From contig NC_088777.1 of the NCBI RefSeq assembly GCF_954871325.1, positions 24,715,366-24,779,365 of the forward strand: DNA of 64,000 nucleotides, written 5' to 3'. Origin of the DNA: Gordionus sp. m RMFG-2023. Taxonomy: Eukaryota; Nematomorpha; Gordioida; Chordodea; Parachordodidae. Below are positions 46,515 to 57,258 of the stretch, in pieces. The notes beneath the pieces are model-generated. The model made no database searches. It saw nothing but the letters and a program-made list of their open reading frames with translations, and was not told where the DNA came from. The position numbers and the translations under genes are program-made. The stretch's first letter is position 1. Each line of letters begins with the position of its first letter.

Positions 46515-47040
46515 ATTTTTGATAAGATTTATTCAATATTTGAGGTTTGATTATGGAAGATGATTTACTCATAGTATAATTATGTACAAGTGATCATATA
46601 GAAATCCCACTTTCAATATCATTTTCTGGATAAATATTTGGTGAAATATTATTAACTGAATAAATGTTTGGCAATTTTTGATAAGATTTATTCAATATTT
46701 GAGGTTTGATTATGGAAGATGATTTATTCATAGTATAATTATGTGCAAGTGATCATATAGAAATCCCACTTTCAAAATCATTTAATTTTTTTGTTTATTT
46801 GAATTCATATTAGTTTGCAGTCTAGCTTGTAATATTTAGTTCATGAAGGGGTTTTTGCAATAGGAAGCACTAGAGTCCATATTCTTCTAATACAATGTAA
46901 TTAACTATTAGTCATATTTTGGGGGTAAATCATTGTCAAAGTTTTGTATCATAGCATAATGATGTGCAAGTGGTCTTATAGAAATCACATTTTCAATATC
47001 ATTTTCTGAATAAATGTTTGGCAGAAAATTATTTTCTGTT
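46515..47040. repeat. Direct repeat of about 158 bp, two full and one partial copy
   Basis: TTTGATAAGATTTATTCAAT ... TGGAAGATGATTTA..CATAG ... AAGTGATCATATAGAAATCC occurs at about 46517-46630 and 46675-46785. A third, partial copy (GATGTGCAAGTGGTCTTATA) is near 46950-47010. It lies inside the hAT element, upstream of the LINE 5' end. Origin unknown. Confidence 0.75.
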
Positions 47041-48139
47041 GGCAATTATTTTATTTTTTTGTGAAATATTCAGTTTCCCTTTCTCCTTTTATAGCAATAT
47101 TAGCTTGCTTTAAAGGATTTGAATCAATAGTATAACTAGATAAGAGATTAAATGTATTATCCTTTTCAAGTGTGAATATTGATTGTGTTTTGTACATTTA
47201 AATAAAATGTTTGGATGACAATTTTATAATAGTCAACAGTTTTTGGTATAAATAAGAGTAAATTGTAAAGGGTAAGAATGATAGAATTGATAATGTAGAG
47301 TGTTATGTTAGGAATAATATAAAAGAACTTGTTGGTTATTAATTGATGTATAATAATTGAGGATGATTGGTAATCTAAAAGTAAAGGAAATATTAAAGGA
47401 AAAAGTATTTACTTAAATTTCTTGTATCATTAATCTACAATTAAATTTTGATATATTGGAATTGTATAGATTTCATTGATGCATTTTGGATAATAAAATC
47501 ATTTGCATTTCATTTTAATTTGCAGTATTTTTTACATATGAGTCCTCTCTGAAATATAAAGTTACTCTAAATATGCAAAGTTTCTAAATTTATGGATTAT
47601 CATATTCCCAACCATTGCCCAATTTGATTTTATTGTTATTATAGATTCTGGTACTACTGAATGTGATAAATTATTTCTACAGTATCGATGATTTATATCC
47701 AAAAGTTTTAGGACATTTGTATTATATTTATTGGAATAATATTTTTTATCAGAAAAATTTGTTCCATAATTGTAATTTGTATAAATTAAATACAATATAT
47801 TATATTCTCAAAATATTTTCCATTTTTATAAATTAAATATTAGTTTTATTTTTTTTAAATGCAATATAAAATATAGTATATGCTCAAAATATTAATACCA
47901 TTTTTATGAATATTAGTTTTATTTTTATAAATGCAATATAAAATATAGTATATGCTAAAAATATCCATTTTTATAAATAACAGTTTTATAATTTTTATAA
48001 ATTCAATATAATATTCTCAAAATATTAGCTTTTTACATGTATTTTTTAAATAATAAGCGATAATACTCGCTGAAAAATATGGTAAAATACCTCATAGGTA
48101 AATTTTTGTATATACCAGGTCAAATATAATTTTAAAAAA
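47041..48139. other. AT-rich stretch within the hAT element, no gene seen
   Basis: Includes a threefold roughly 65-bp direct repeat at 47800-48010 (TATAAATTAA.TATTAGTTTT, AATGCAATATAAAATATAGT). A 77-codon open frame on the minus strand (47562-47795) is not recognised. Confidence 0.4.
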
Positions 48140-48480
48140 TTCCGAGCCGGGCCTGAAACTTTTAGGCCGGGCCTAAAAAATTTAAAACCGGGCCGGGCCG
48201 TGCAAATGGTACCTCTGCAGTGAAGTATATTTCTTTATTCAAAATTTTTCCACAAATAAAATAATAATACGAATTACAACATTTATGCAAAATACAATAA
48301 TCTTCACTAATCGACAAGATATGAATTATTCCAGTACAAATCCATAAATTTCCGAATGAATATTATATTTTCAATAAAAATATATTATAAAAAGAATAAT
48401 CATCTTGATCGACATTTTTTATTCTCTTTAATTTAACATTTGCAATATGCCCACCCTTCATAAGGCCAGATACCATATAA

Positions 48481-49498
48481 TCATCGTACTTTCAGGACAT
48501 TGATCATTTCTTTTGTCATTTATCGAATCGTACCTTTGAACATTATCGGCTTTTAACCCGGTTCATTACACTTTTGAGTTGTCATTCGACATAGCGAATT
48601 ATAATACATGTATTTATATTAAATAATTAATATAATTTGTTTTACAAGTGTTTCATAATACATATAAATTTTGATTCAACAATCCTTTTACTTTAATAGG
48701 TCAATACAATAATAAAAATTAATACAACAATCAAATTACTAATGTCTAATAATCCTTTACAATTATTTTTTTTTCTTTTCTTAATTTTCAATTATAGAAC
48801 AAATAAATATTGACCACAAAAAAAAAAGAATATGAAGAGGGATAAAAAAAATATAATTTATAATTATCACTATTACAACTACATGGAATATCATCAGATC
48901 AATTAAAAAATAAATATGAACCACAAAAAAAATAAAAAAATGTGCCGATATAAAGATGTGCCGATGGATAAAAAAAATATAAATTTATATTTATAATATT
49001 AAAACTATAAAATATCATCACATCACATTCCATTTTTTTCAAAAACTCTTTTATTTTACATAATTCCACAAGGTCAAAGTTTAAAATCTTTTTATTGTCT
49101 ACCAACATTTTATTTAAAGTTTTTTTTTATCACATATTATTAAAACTAAAAACAATATCATCACATCACATTCCATTTTTTTTCAAAAACTCTTTTATTT
49201 TACATAATTCCCCCACAAGGTCAAAGTTTAAAATCTTTTTATTGTCCACCAACATTTTATTTAAAGTTTTTTTTTATCACATATTATTAAAAAAATTTTT
49301 ATTTAACATTGTTCCACAACAATGTCTCTTTATACTAAAAAAAAAATTTTTTTAAAATTAATTTACACAAAAGATTGTATTTTATTGAACCTTCTAATAC
49401 CATGACAAGTGGTATTATTCACATGAATTTATTAAACTAAATGTTTTCTTTAACTGATAACAATTTAATTCTTAAATTAAAATAGTCTTCTCTATTGT
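48481..49498. other. Repeat-bearing 3' region of the Gypsy fossil
   Basis: Two direct copies of a roughly 145-150-bp unit (ATCACATCACATTCCATTTT, TCTTTTATTTTACATAATTC, CAAGGTCAAAGTTTAAAATC) at about 48985-49285. No pol sequence and no gene recognised. Confidence 0.55.
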
Positions 49499-51060
49499 TT
49501 AAGATAAATAAGACTTTTCTTCCCATATGTTACCCTTATCAAAAATTATGTTATCATCTATTATCACTCCTAATTTGGTTTTACCCAAAACCAAAATTTC
49601 AGACCCATCAAATTGTCTAACACACATTATTTCCTTCTCAAGTGTACCCTCAGGCCAATATTTATAATAATTTGCTCTAGACATTATTGAAATGCTTGCC
49701 CCAGTGTCAAACAACATTTCTATATTTTGTCTATACGAGGACATGAACACTGATTAACCTCTCTTTCAATCATTAAAATTTTATTCATTCTAATCAGCTG
49801 AATTATATTTATTACATTCATTAATATTCATGCCTAAATTCAACTCTGAATTTAATGGCCTCTGAATATCAGTTTTTTTTATTAAGTATATCGGAATTAT
49901 TTTTAACAACACTATATTACAAATTTTATTATTAATATATGATTTTTCAATTTTTATATGATTCTCTTTCAAATCATATAGTCATTGCAATTCACTCAAG
50001 GATTGAACACAATTCATAGCCACATGACCCATTTTCTCACACTTAAAACATATTCAGTCATTATCTTTATTACTCACATCTTTTTCACTTAAATTTGAAA
50101 TAATAGAATATTTTATATTACGCACCACTGGATTTATCAATACCTGTGTTCTCTCGGGAAAACCATCTTTAAAATTTGCTTCTTTTACCACACAATTCTT
50201 TTTTATATGACCTGCAAAACCATATCTATGACAAATTATATCATTTTTATCATTAACTTTTACACTCACATTTTCATTGATTTTTTGATCACGCGAAAAA
50301 CAATTTTTCGCTAAGACCTTTTCGGATACAAATATCACAATTTTCACTAAAATTATGATTTTTATTTCTAATTGTTCTATATCTTTAGAAAAATTTTTTA
50401 AACTTTCTCAATTTCTTTTATATCATTTGAAATTAAACATTCATTTTCATTTTGTTTAACATTGTTGGTAACACCATTACTTTTTATAACCTTCTCAAGT
50501 TTATCAATCACAATTTCTGACATTTTTAATTTTAGACATTTGCTTTTTAATTTCAGACATTTGCTTTTTAATTTCAGACATTTGCTTTTTAATTTCACTC
50601 ATAAATGAATTTAAACTATCTATCATTTTTATATCTTGGCATCATAATACTTTTACCAATAATAGGTACTTAACTAGTATTTGACTTTTCATTCCCACAG
50701 GAATTATTTATATTTTGAATATTCAAATTTTTAAGTTCAAGTAAAATCAACTTCAAACTATTTTTTATATCTTCAGTAAAATCTAAAAATTTAACAGATG
50801 TCATAGAATTCACATCCAACATTTGAATCATCTAACTTACTCCCTTTATTTTAAAATATTTATTCTTAATTATCTTAATTAAATGTATAATAAAAATCAA
50901 TGAAATATATACGATGAAAAAAAATTAAAGCTGTAACCACACAATTGGTCACATCCAAATTATCAAAACTCGAATTAAATACTTTAAAAATATTATTCTT
51001 ATAAATTTGCATCTTATTAAAAGTAGGATTCCTATGATTACTAATAAAAAAATAAACCAT
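49499..51060 (-). pseudogene. Gag and protease remains of the Gypsy fossil
   Basis: Minus-strand fossil sequence of the 31-kb family. The N-terminal part at about 50875-51060 resembles the start of Gag with its hydrophobic stretch. Around 50054-50347 a zinc-knuckle region (CHRYGFAGHIKKNCVVKEAN) is visible. Around 49499-49750 lies the protease (LFDTGASISIMSRANYYKYW). Several breaks. A KLKSKCL repeat at about 50520-50590 is a local expansion. Confidence 0.75.
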
Positions 51061-51629
51061 GTTCTCATTTAATTTTTATATTAAAAATTTTATCATTAAA
51101 ATTAGACCACAGCGTTGTGTACAAAAATATATTTAAACAAAGAAACCATTATATATATATTTTTTTTTACCATTTAATCCGGATATGGATCTTCTTCAGT
51201 AAAATTTCTTCTTCAAATATAAATGATCTTCTCTAAGAACCTCTTCCTATAATTTTGTTTTTCTCTATTCAAATATTTTTCCCAATTAGAAATTAGATCC
51301 TGGCTACTACGTGCACTATTTTTGTAAATGTTATTTACAAATTAATTTTTCACTATATTCAAAAATTAGACACAAAGTATATTTCTTTATTCAAAATTTT
51401 TCCACAAATAAAATAATAATACGAATCAACAATATTTATGCAAAATACAATAATCTTCACGAATCGACAAAATTAATAAATTATTCCATACAAATCCATA
51501 AATTTCCGAATGAATATTATTTTTTCAATAAAAATATATTATAAAAAAAATAATCATCTTGATTGACATTTTTTCTTTAAAATAAATAAACATTTTTTAT
51601 TCTCTTTAATTTAAAATCTGCAACACTAT

Positions 51630-52400
51630 TTACTTTAAAAAAACTCAAAAAAGTTTAAAAATAACAATTATGACATTTGTCACTTCTCCATAGTGTTTCT
51701 TCTCTGAAATTATAATTTAACATGTTTACAAAACATATTTTTACCTATTTACTTAAAAAAAAACTCAAAAAAGTTTAAAAATAACGATTATGACATTTGT
51801 CACTTTTCCATAGTACACCTTCATTGAAATTTTAATTTAACATGTTTACAAAACATATTTTTACCTATTTGCTTTAAAAAAACTCAAAAAGTTCAAAAAT
51901 AACGATTATGACAATTGTCACTTTTCAAATAGTACACCTTCATTGAAATTTTAATTTAACATGTTTACCAAACATACTTTTACCTATTTGCTTTAAAAAA
52001 ACTCAAAAAAGTTCAAAAATAACGATTATGACAATTGTCACTTTTCAATAATACACCTTCATTGAAATTTTAATTTAACATGTTTACAATACATATTTTT
52101 ACCTATTTACTTTAAAAACACTCAAAAAAGTTAAAAAATAACGATTATGACATTTTTCACTTTTCCATAGTGCATCTTCACTGAAATTTTAATTTAACAT
52201 GTTTACAAAACATATTTTAACCTATTTTCTTTAAAAAAACTCAAAAAAGTTCAAAAATACCGATTATGACAATTGCTACTTTTAAATAGTAAACCTTCAT
52301 TGAAATTTTAATACAAGATGTTTACAAAACATATTTTTACATATTTACTTTAAAAAAACTCAAAAAATTCAAAAATAACGATTATGACATTGTCACTTTA
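51630..52400 (-). repeat. TGACAATTGTCA satellite, array D (inverted)
   Basis: About seven units of about 119 bp (AACTCAAAAAAGTTCAAAAA, AACGATTATGACAATTGTCA, AATTTTAATTTAACATGTTT). Only some carry the exact palindrome; others read TGACATTTGTCA. Same orientation as array C. It is bounded on the left by the LTR of the Gypsy fossil and continues on the right into AGCGATCAAAAG low-complexity sequence as in the complete foldback element. Confidence 0.9.
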
Positions 52401-52690
52401 ATCTAAAAAATTAGCGATCAAAAGTTATATAATAGAAAAAATTAGGTAAAAAATAAATATATAAAAATCATTTTAAAGATATATATTAAAAAATAAAATA
52501 TCAATCAAAAAATATATTTAAAAAAATATAACAAATTAAAATATTTATCTCAAAAAATTTATTAAAAAAATCCTATAACATAAAAAATAAAAAAAATTTA
52601 GCGATCAAAAGATATATCAAGAAAAAATTTATGTAAAAAATAAATATATAAAAATCATTTAAAAAAATATATTATAAAAAATATTAATCA
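52401..52690 (-). repeat. TTAGCGATCAAAAG low-complexity arm segment
   Basis: Contains ATTAGCGATCAAAAGTTATA and TTTAGCGATCAAAAGATATA in A-rich sequence with ATCAATCAAAAAATATAT. This matches the right arm of the complete foldback element at 56425-57125 and supports arrays C and D being the right arm of another copy. Confidence 0.8.
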
Positions 52691-53288
52691 AAAATGGGTT
52701 TGATTAAACTGCAAATGCTAAGGTAAATTGCAAATGCTTAGGTAAAAATTTTTGACATATTTTCTATTAATTGGAGTGAGTTAATTTTCTTATGATATGA
52801 ATAACTTATAAAAATTATATTATTAGATATAATCAATAAAAAATAAATAGACATTAAAAGTTGTATTTTCTTTTATCTCATAATGAATAGTTTAAATCTA
52901 TTAATATAATTATAAAAAAAGTATTATAATAACATTTTAAATTACAATAATATAAAATCCATCATTTGGCGTATTATTATTTAATTTTTTTCATGAAATA
53001 ATAATACGCCAACTTGCGGATTTAATATTAATGAAATTTAGAATGTAATTATAATTATTTTTAATTTAATTATACTAAAGGATTTAAACTCTTTATTAAG
53101 AGATAAAAGGAAATACAACTTTAATGTCTATTCATTTTTTATTGAATATATCTATTCTTATAAGTTATTTATAGAATAAGAAAATGAACCTCGCGCCAAT
53201 TAAGAGAGAATATAACAAAAATTTTTACCTAAGCATTTCCAATTTACCTTGGCATTTGCAGTTTACATTTGTAGTTTAGTCAAACCGT
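52691..53288. mobile_element. Palindromic MITE of about 0.6 kb
   Basis: The left end reads GGTTTGATTAAACTGCAAAT and the right end, on the other strand, GGTTTGACTAAACTACAAAT. Both continue with TGCAAATGC, AAGGTAAATTG and TGCTTAGGTAAAAATTTTTG. Nearly the whole element is one inverted repeat of about 280 bp per arm, with centre GGCGTATTATTATTTAA ... TAATAATACGCC around 52975-53002. No coding capacity. A target duplication was not certain. Confidence 0.85.
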
Positions 53289-53553
53289 CAATTTTATATT
53301 TATATTTTTTTCATAAATATTTTATTTGATCAAATAAATTATTCCTAAATTAAATTGAATATTTTTTAAGCTTAATATATTAATTTCCTAAATTATAAAA
53401 CTTTTGTAGAGGTGTAATACTGAAATTTTTTTCATTTAGATGCTTAAAAAAATTGAAAGAATAGCCATAAATATATTTTATAATAGCGGGTTGGGTTAAA
53501 ATTTTTATAAATAATGGGTGGTAGGGTAAGGAATTTTAGACTGGTGGGCGTGT
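53289..53553. other. Flank holding part of a GC-rich MITE
   Basis: GGGTTGGG, GGGTGGTAGGG and GGTGGGCG blocks at about 53485-53550 pair with GGGCGGGC, GGCGGGC and GGGTGGGCGGGC at 57275-57350. It seems a GC-rich MITE relative was split by the foldback element. The right part ends TGCAGATCTCTA like the complete MITE at 15538-15926. Confidence 0.5.
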
Positions 53554-54334
53554 ATATATGTTAGCGGCAATGTGAAATATTCGTCAATGTATACATTGCC
53601 GGAATATTTTCGGCAATGTGAGGTAGTGGTAGGCAGGGTAATTTTAGGCAATGTGCACATTGCCGGTTTAAATAAAGCAATGTATTCTATTTTACAAATT
53701 AATAAATTTATTATTTATTTGAGATTAATTTATTTTTATTTAATATTAATTTATTATAAATTTATTTTATATTTTTTTTAAAATATATTTTAATTTGTTA
53801 CAAAATTTTTTGATAGATATTTTTTTTAATATATATTTTTTTTTAATATCTCTTGATCGCTAATTTTTTATATTTTGTGTGTTATATGTTTTTTTAATAA
53901 ATTTTTTTAAATATATTTTTTTGATTGATATTTTTTTCTTGATATATCTTTTGATCGCTAATTTTTTTTATTTTTTGTGTTATATGTTTTTTTAATAAAT
54001 TTTTTTAAATATATTTCTTTGATTGATATTTTTTTTATATTTTATATTTTTTGTGTTTGTATAATTTTTTAAAATATATTTTTTTGATTGATATTTTTTT
54101 TTTATATATATATTTTTTTATATTTATATTTGATATATCTTTTGATCGCTAATTTTTTTAATTTTTGTGTTATTTTTTAATAAATTTTTTTGATTGATAT
54201 TTTTTAATATATTTTTTTAATAAATTTTTTTAAATATATTTTTTTGATTGATATTTTTAAAATGATTAATATATATTTATATTTTATATAATTTAATCAA
54301 TTATATATCTTTTGATAGATAATTTTTTAGGTAA

Positions 54335-55545
54335 TAGTGACAAATGTCATAATCGTTATTTTGAACTTTTTTGAGTTTTTTTAAAGCAAATAGATAAAAA
54401 TATGTTTTGTAAATATGTTAAATTAATATTTCAGTGAAAGTGTACTATAGAAAAGTGACAATTGTCATAATCGTTATTTTTGGACTTTTTTAAGTTTTTT
54501 AAAGTAAATGGGTAAAAATATGTTTTGTAAACATGTTAAATTAATATTTCAGTGAAAGTGTACTATAAAAAAGTGACAATTGTCATAATCGTTATTTTTG
54601 AACTTTTTTGAGTTTTTTTAAAGTAAATGGGTAAAAATATGTTTTGTAAACATGTTAAATTAATATTTCAGTGAAAGTGTACTATAAAAAAGTGACAATT
54701 GTCAGAATCGTTATTTTTGAACTTTTTTGAGTTTTTTCAAAGTAAATAGGTAAAAATATGTTTTGTAAATATGTTAAATTAAAATTTCAGTGAAGATATA
54801 CCATAGAAAGTGACAATTATCATAATCGTTACTTTTGAACTTTTTTGAATTTTTTTAAAGTAAATAGGTAAAAGTAAACATGTTAGATTAATATTTCAGT
54901 GAAAGTGTACTATAGAAAAGTGACAATTGTCATAATCGTTATTTTTAAACTTTTTAAAGTTTTTTTTAAAGTAAATAGGTAAAAATATGTTTTGTAAACA
55001 TGTTAAATTAATATTTCAGTGAAAGTGTACTGTAGAAAAGTGACAATTGTCATAATCGTTATTTTTAAACTTTTTTAAGTTTTTTTAAAAATAGGTAAAA
55101 ATAGGTTTTGTAAACATGTTAAATTAATATTTCAGTGAAAGTGTACTGTAGAAAAGTGATAATTATCCAAATCGTTATTTTTAAACTTTTTTGAGTTTTT
55201 TTAAAGTAAATAGGTAAAAATATGTTTTGTAAACCTGTTAAATTAATATTTCAGTGAAAGTGTACTGTAGAAAAGTGACAATTGTCATAATCGTTATTTT
55301 TAAACTTTTTTGAGTTTTTTTAAAGTAAATAGTTAAAATATGTTTTGTAAGCATGTTAGATTAATATTTCAGTGAAAGTGTACTGTAGAAAAGTGACAAT
55401 TGTTCAAATCGTTATTTTTAAACTTTTTTGAGTTTTTTTAAAGTAAATAGGTAAAAATATGTTTTGTAAACATGTTAAATTAATATTTCAGTCAAAGTGT
55501 AGTATAGAAAAGTGATAATTGTCCAAATCGTTATTTTCAAACATA
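54335..55545 (+). repeat. TGACAATTGTCA satellite, array E (left foldback arm)
   Basis: Ten to eleven units, period about 118 bp: AAAGTGACAATTGTCATAAT, TTTTTGAACTTTTTTGAGTT, TTTTGTAAACATGTTAAATT, ATTTCAGTGAAAGTGTACTA. Units are very similar to each other, more so than in arrays A to D. Confidence 0.92.
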
Positions 55546-56420
55546 TTTTTACCTATTTACTTTATAAAAACTCAATAAAGTTTAAAAATAACGATTATGA
55601 CAATTGTCAATTTTCTATAGTACACTTTCACTGAAATATTAATTTAACATATTTACAAAACATATTTTTATCTATTTGCTTTAAAAAAACACAAAAAAGT
55701 TTAAAAATAACGATTATGGCAATTGTCACTTATCTATAGTACACTTTCACTGAAATACTAATTTAACATGTTTACAAAATATATTTTTACCCATTTACTT
55801 TAAAAAATCTCAAAAAAGTTTTAAAATAACGATTATGACAATTGTCACTTTTCTATAGTAAACTTTCACTGAAATATTAATTTAACATATTTACAAAATA
55901 TATTTTTATCTATTTGCTTTAAAAAAACTCAAAAAAGTTTAAAAATAACGATTATGACAATTGTCACAGAAATATTAATTTCACATGTTTACAAAACATA
56001 TTTTTACATTTACTTAGAAAAAAATCAAAAAAGTTTAAAAATAACGATTATGACAATTGTCAATTTTCTATAGTACACTTTAACTGAAATATTAATTTAA
56101 CATGTTTACAAAACATATTTTTACCCATTTACTTTAAAAAAACTCAAAAAAGTTTAAAAATAACGATTATGATAATTGTCACTTTTCTATAGTAAACTTT
56201 CACTTAAATATTAATTTAACATATTTACAAAACATATTTTATTTTATTTGCTTTAAAAAAACTCAAATTAGTTTAAAAATAACGATTATGACAATTGTCA
56301 CTTTTCTATAGTATACTTTCATTGAAATTAATTTAACATATTTACAAAACATATTTTAATCTATTTGCTTTAAAAAAACTCAAAAATGTTTAAAAATAAG
56401 GATTATGACAATTGTCACTT
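55546..56420 (-). repeat. TGACAATTGTCA satellite, array F (right foldback arm)
   Basis: Seven to eight units in inverted orientation to array E (AACGATTATGACAATTGTCA, CTATAGTACACTTTCACTGA). The arm is shorter than the left by about three units, so the palindrome is uneven. Confidence 0.92.
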
Positions 56421-57258
56421 TTACCTAAAAAAAATATCTATCAAAAGATATATAATAGATAAAATTACTTAAAATATAAATATATAAAAATTATTTTAAA
56501 ATTATATATTAAAAAAAAATATCAATCAAAAAAATATATTTAAAAAAATTATTAAAAAAAATCATATAACACAAAAAATAAAAAAAATTAGCGATCAAAA
56601 GATATATCAAGTATAAAAAATATCAATCAAAATAATATATTGAAAAAAATATATATTAAAAAAATATATATATTAAAAAAATATATGTTTAAAAAAAAAT
56701 ATTAAAAAAATCACATAATACAAAAAATAAAAAAAATTAGCGATCAAAAGATATATCAAGTAAAAAAAATATATTTAAAAAAAAATATCAATCAAAAAAA
56801 TATATTGAAAAAAAAATATCAATCAAAAAAATATATTGAAAAAAAAATATATTGAAAAAAAAATATCATATAACACATATAATAAAAAAAATTAGCGATC
56901 AAAAGATATATCAAGAAAAAAATATATATTTTAAAAAAAATATCAAAAAATATATTGAAAAAAAAATATTAAAAATATCATATAACAAAAAATAAAAAAA
57001 ATTAGCGATCAAAAGATATATCAAGAAAAAAAATATATATTTTTAAAAAAAATCAATCAAAAAATATATTGAAAAAAAAATATAAAATTTATGTAAAAAA
57101 TAAAACAAATTAAAATATAATTAATCTTAAAAAATTATTAATAATAACGAAAAAATTATTAATAATATAATATTACAAAAATTACACATTGCCTGATTTA
57201 ACCCGGAAATAAAAAATTACCCTGCCTACCACTACCTCACATTGCCGCTAACATATAT

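Larger units (their letters stand above)
41823..48222 (+). mobile_element. hAT element of 6.4 kb with GC-rich ends and 8-bp target duplication
   Basis: Starts CAGAGACCTGCTGGCCCGGC and ends ACCTCTGCAGTG. AAGTATAT at 41815-41822 and 48223-48230 is a perfect 8-bp duplication inside an LTR that is continuous at 51376, so both edges are exact. Subterminal blocks GGGCCGGGCCGGGCCGG (about 41868-41890) and GGCCGGGCC (about 48140-48205) match the dispersed GC-rich MITEs. It contains a hAT transposase remnant at 42210-42830 and an R2-like LINE at 43310-46430. Most of the transposase N-terminus is absent. Confidence 0.85.
41758..51625 (-). mobile_element. Gypsy fossil inserted in the satellite, split by a hAT element
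   Basis: Old LTR-retrotransposon copy of the 31-kb family on the minus strand. Its 5' LTR is at about 51316-51625 and its 3' LTR is in two pieces, about 41758-41822 and 48223-48480, separated by the 6.4-kb hAT. Between the LTRs are gag and protease remains (49499-51060). The rest of pol is missing. It is broken, with many changes, and the LTRs differ by several percent by eye. Satellite sequence of the same orientation abuts both ends (CTATTT on each side fits the duplicated target within ACCTATTTACTTT). Confidence 0.75.
53554..57258. mobile_element. Complete foldback element with satellite arms, 3.7 kb
   Basis: Ends are ATATATGTTAGCGGCAATGT and its inverse. From outside in, each side has the CAATGTGAGGTAGTGGTAGG terminal part, a TTAGCGATCAAAAG low-complexity arm (53690-54330 and 56425-57125), and an array of TGACAATTGTCA satellite (54335-55545 direct; 55546-56420 inverted). 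The arms meet at about 55545 with almost no loop. The left terminal part has the palindromes CAATGTATACATTG and GGCAATGTGCACATTGCC (53647-53664). No protein is encoded. It split a GC-rich MITE. Elements made only of long inverted arms with internal tandem repeats are called foldback elements; the mobilising transposase is unknown. Confidence 0.85.
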
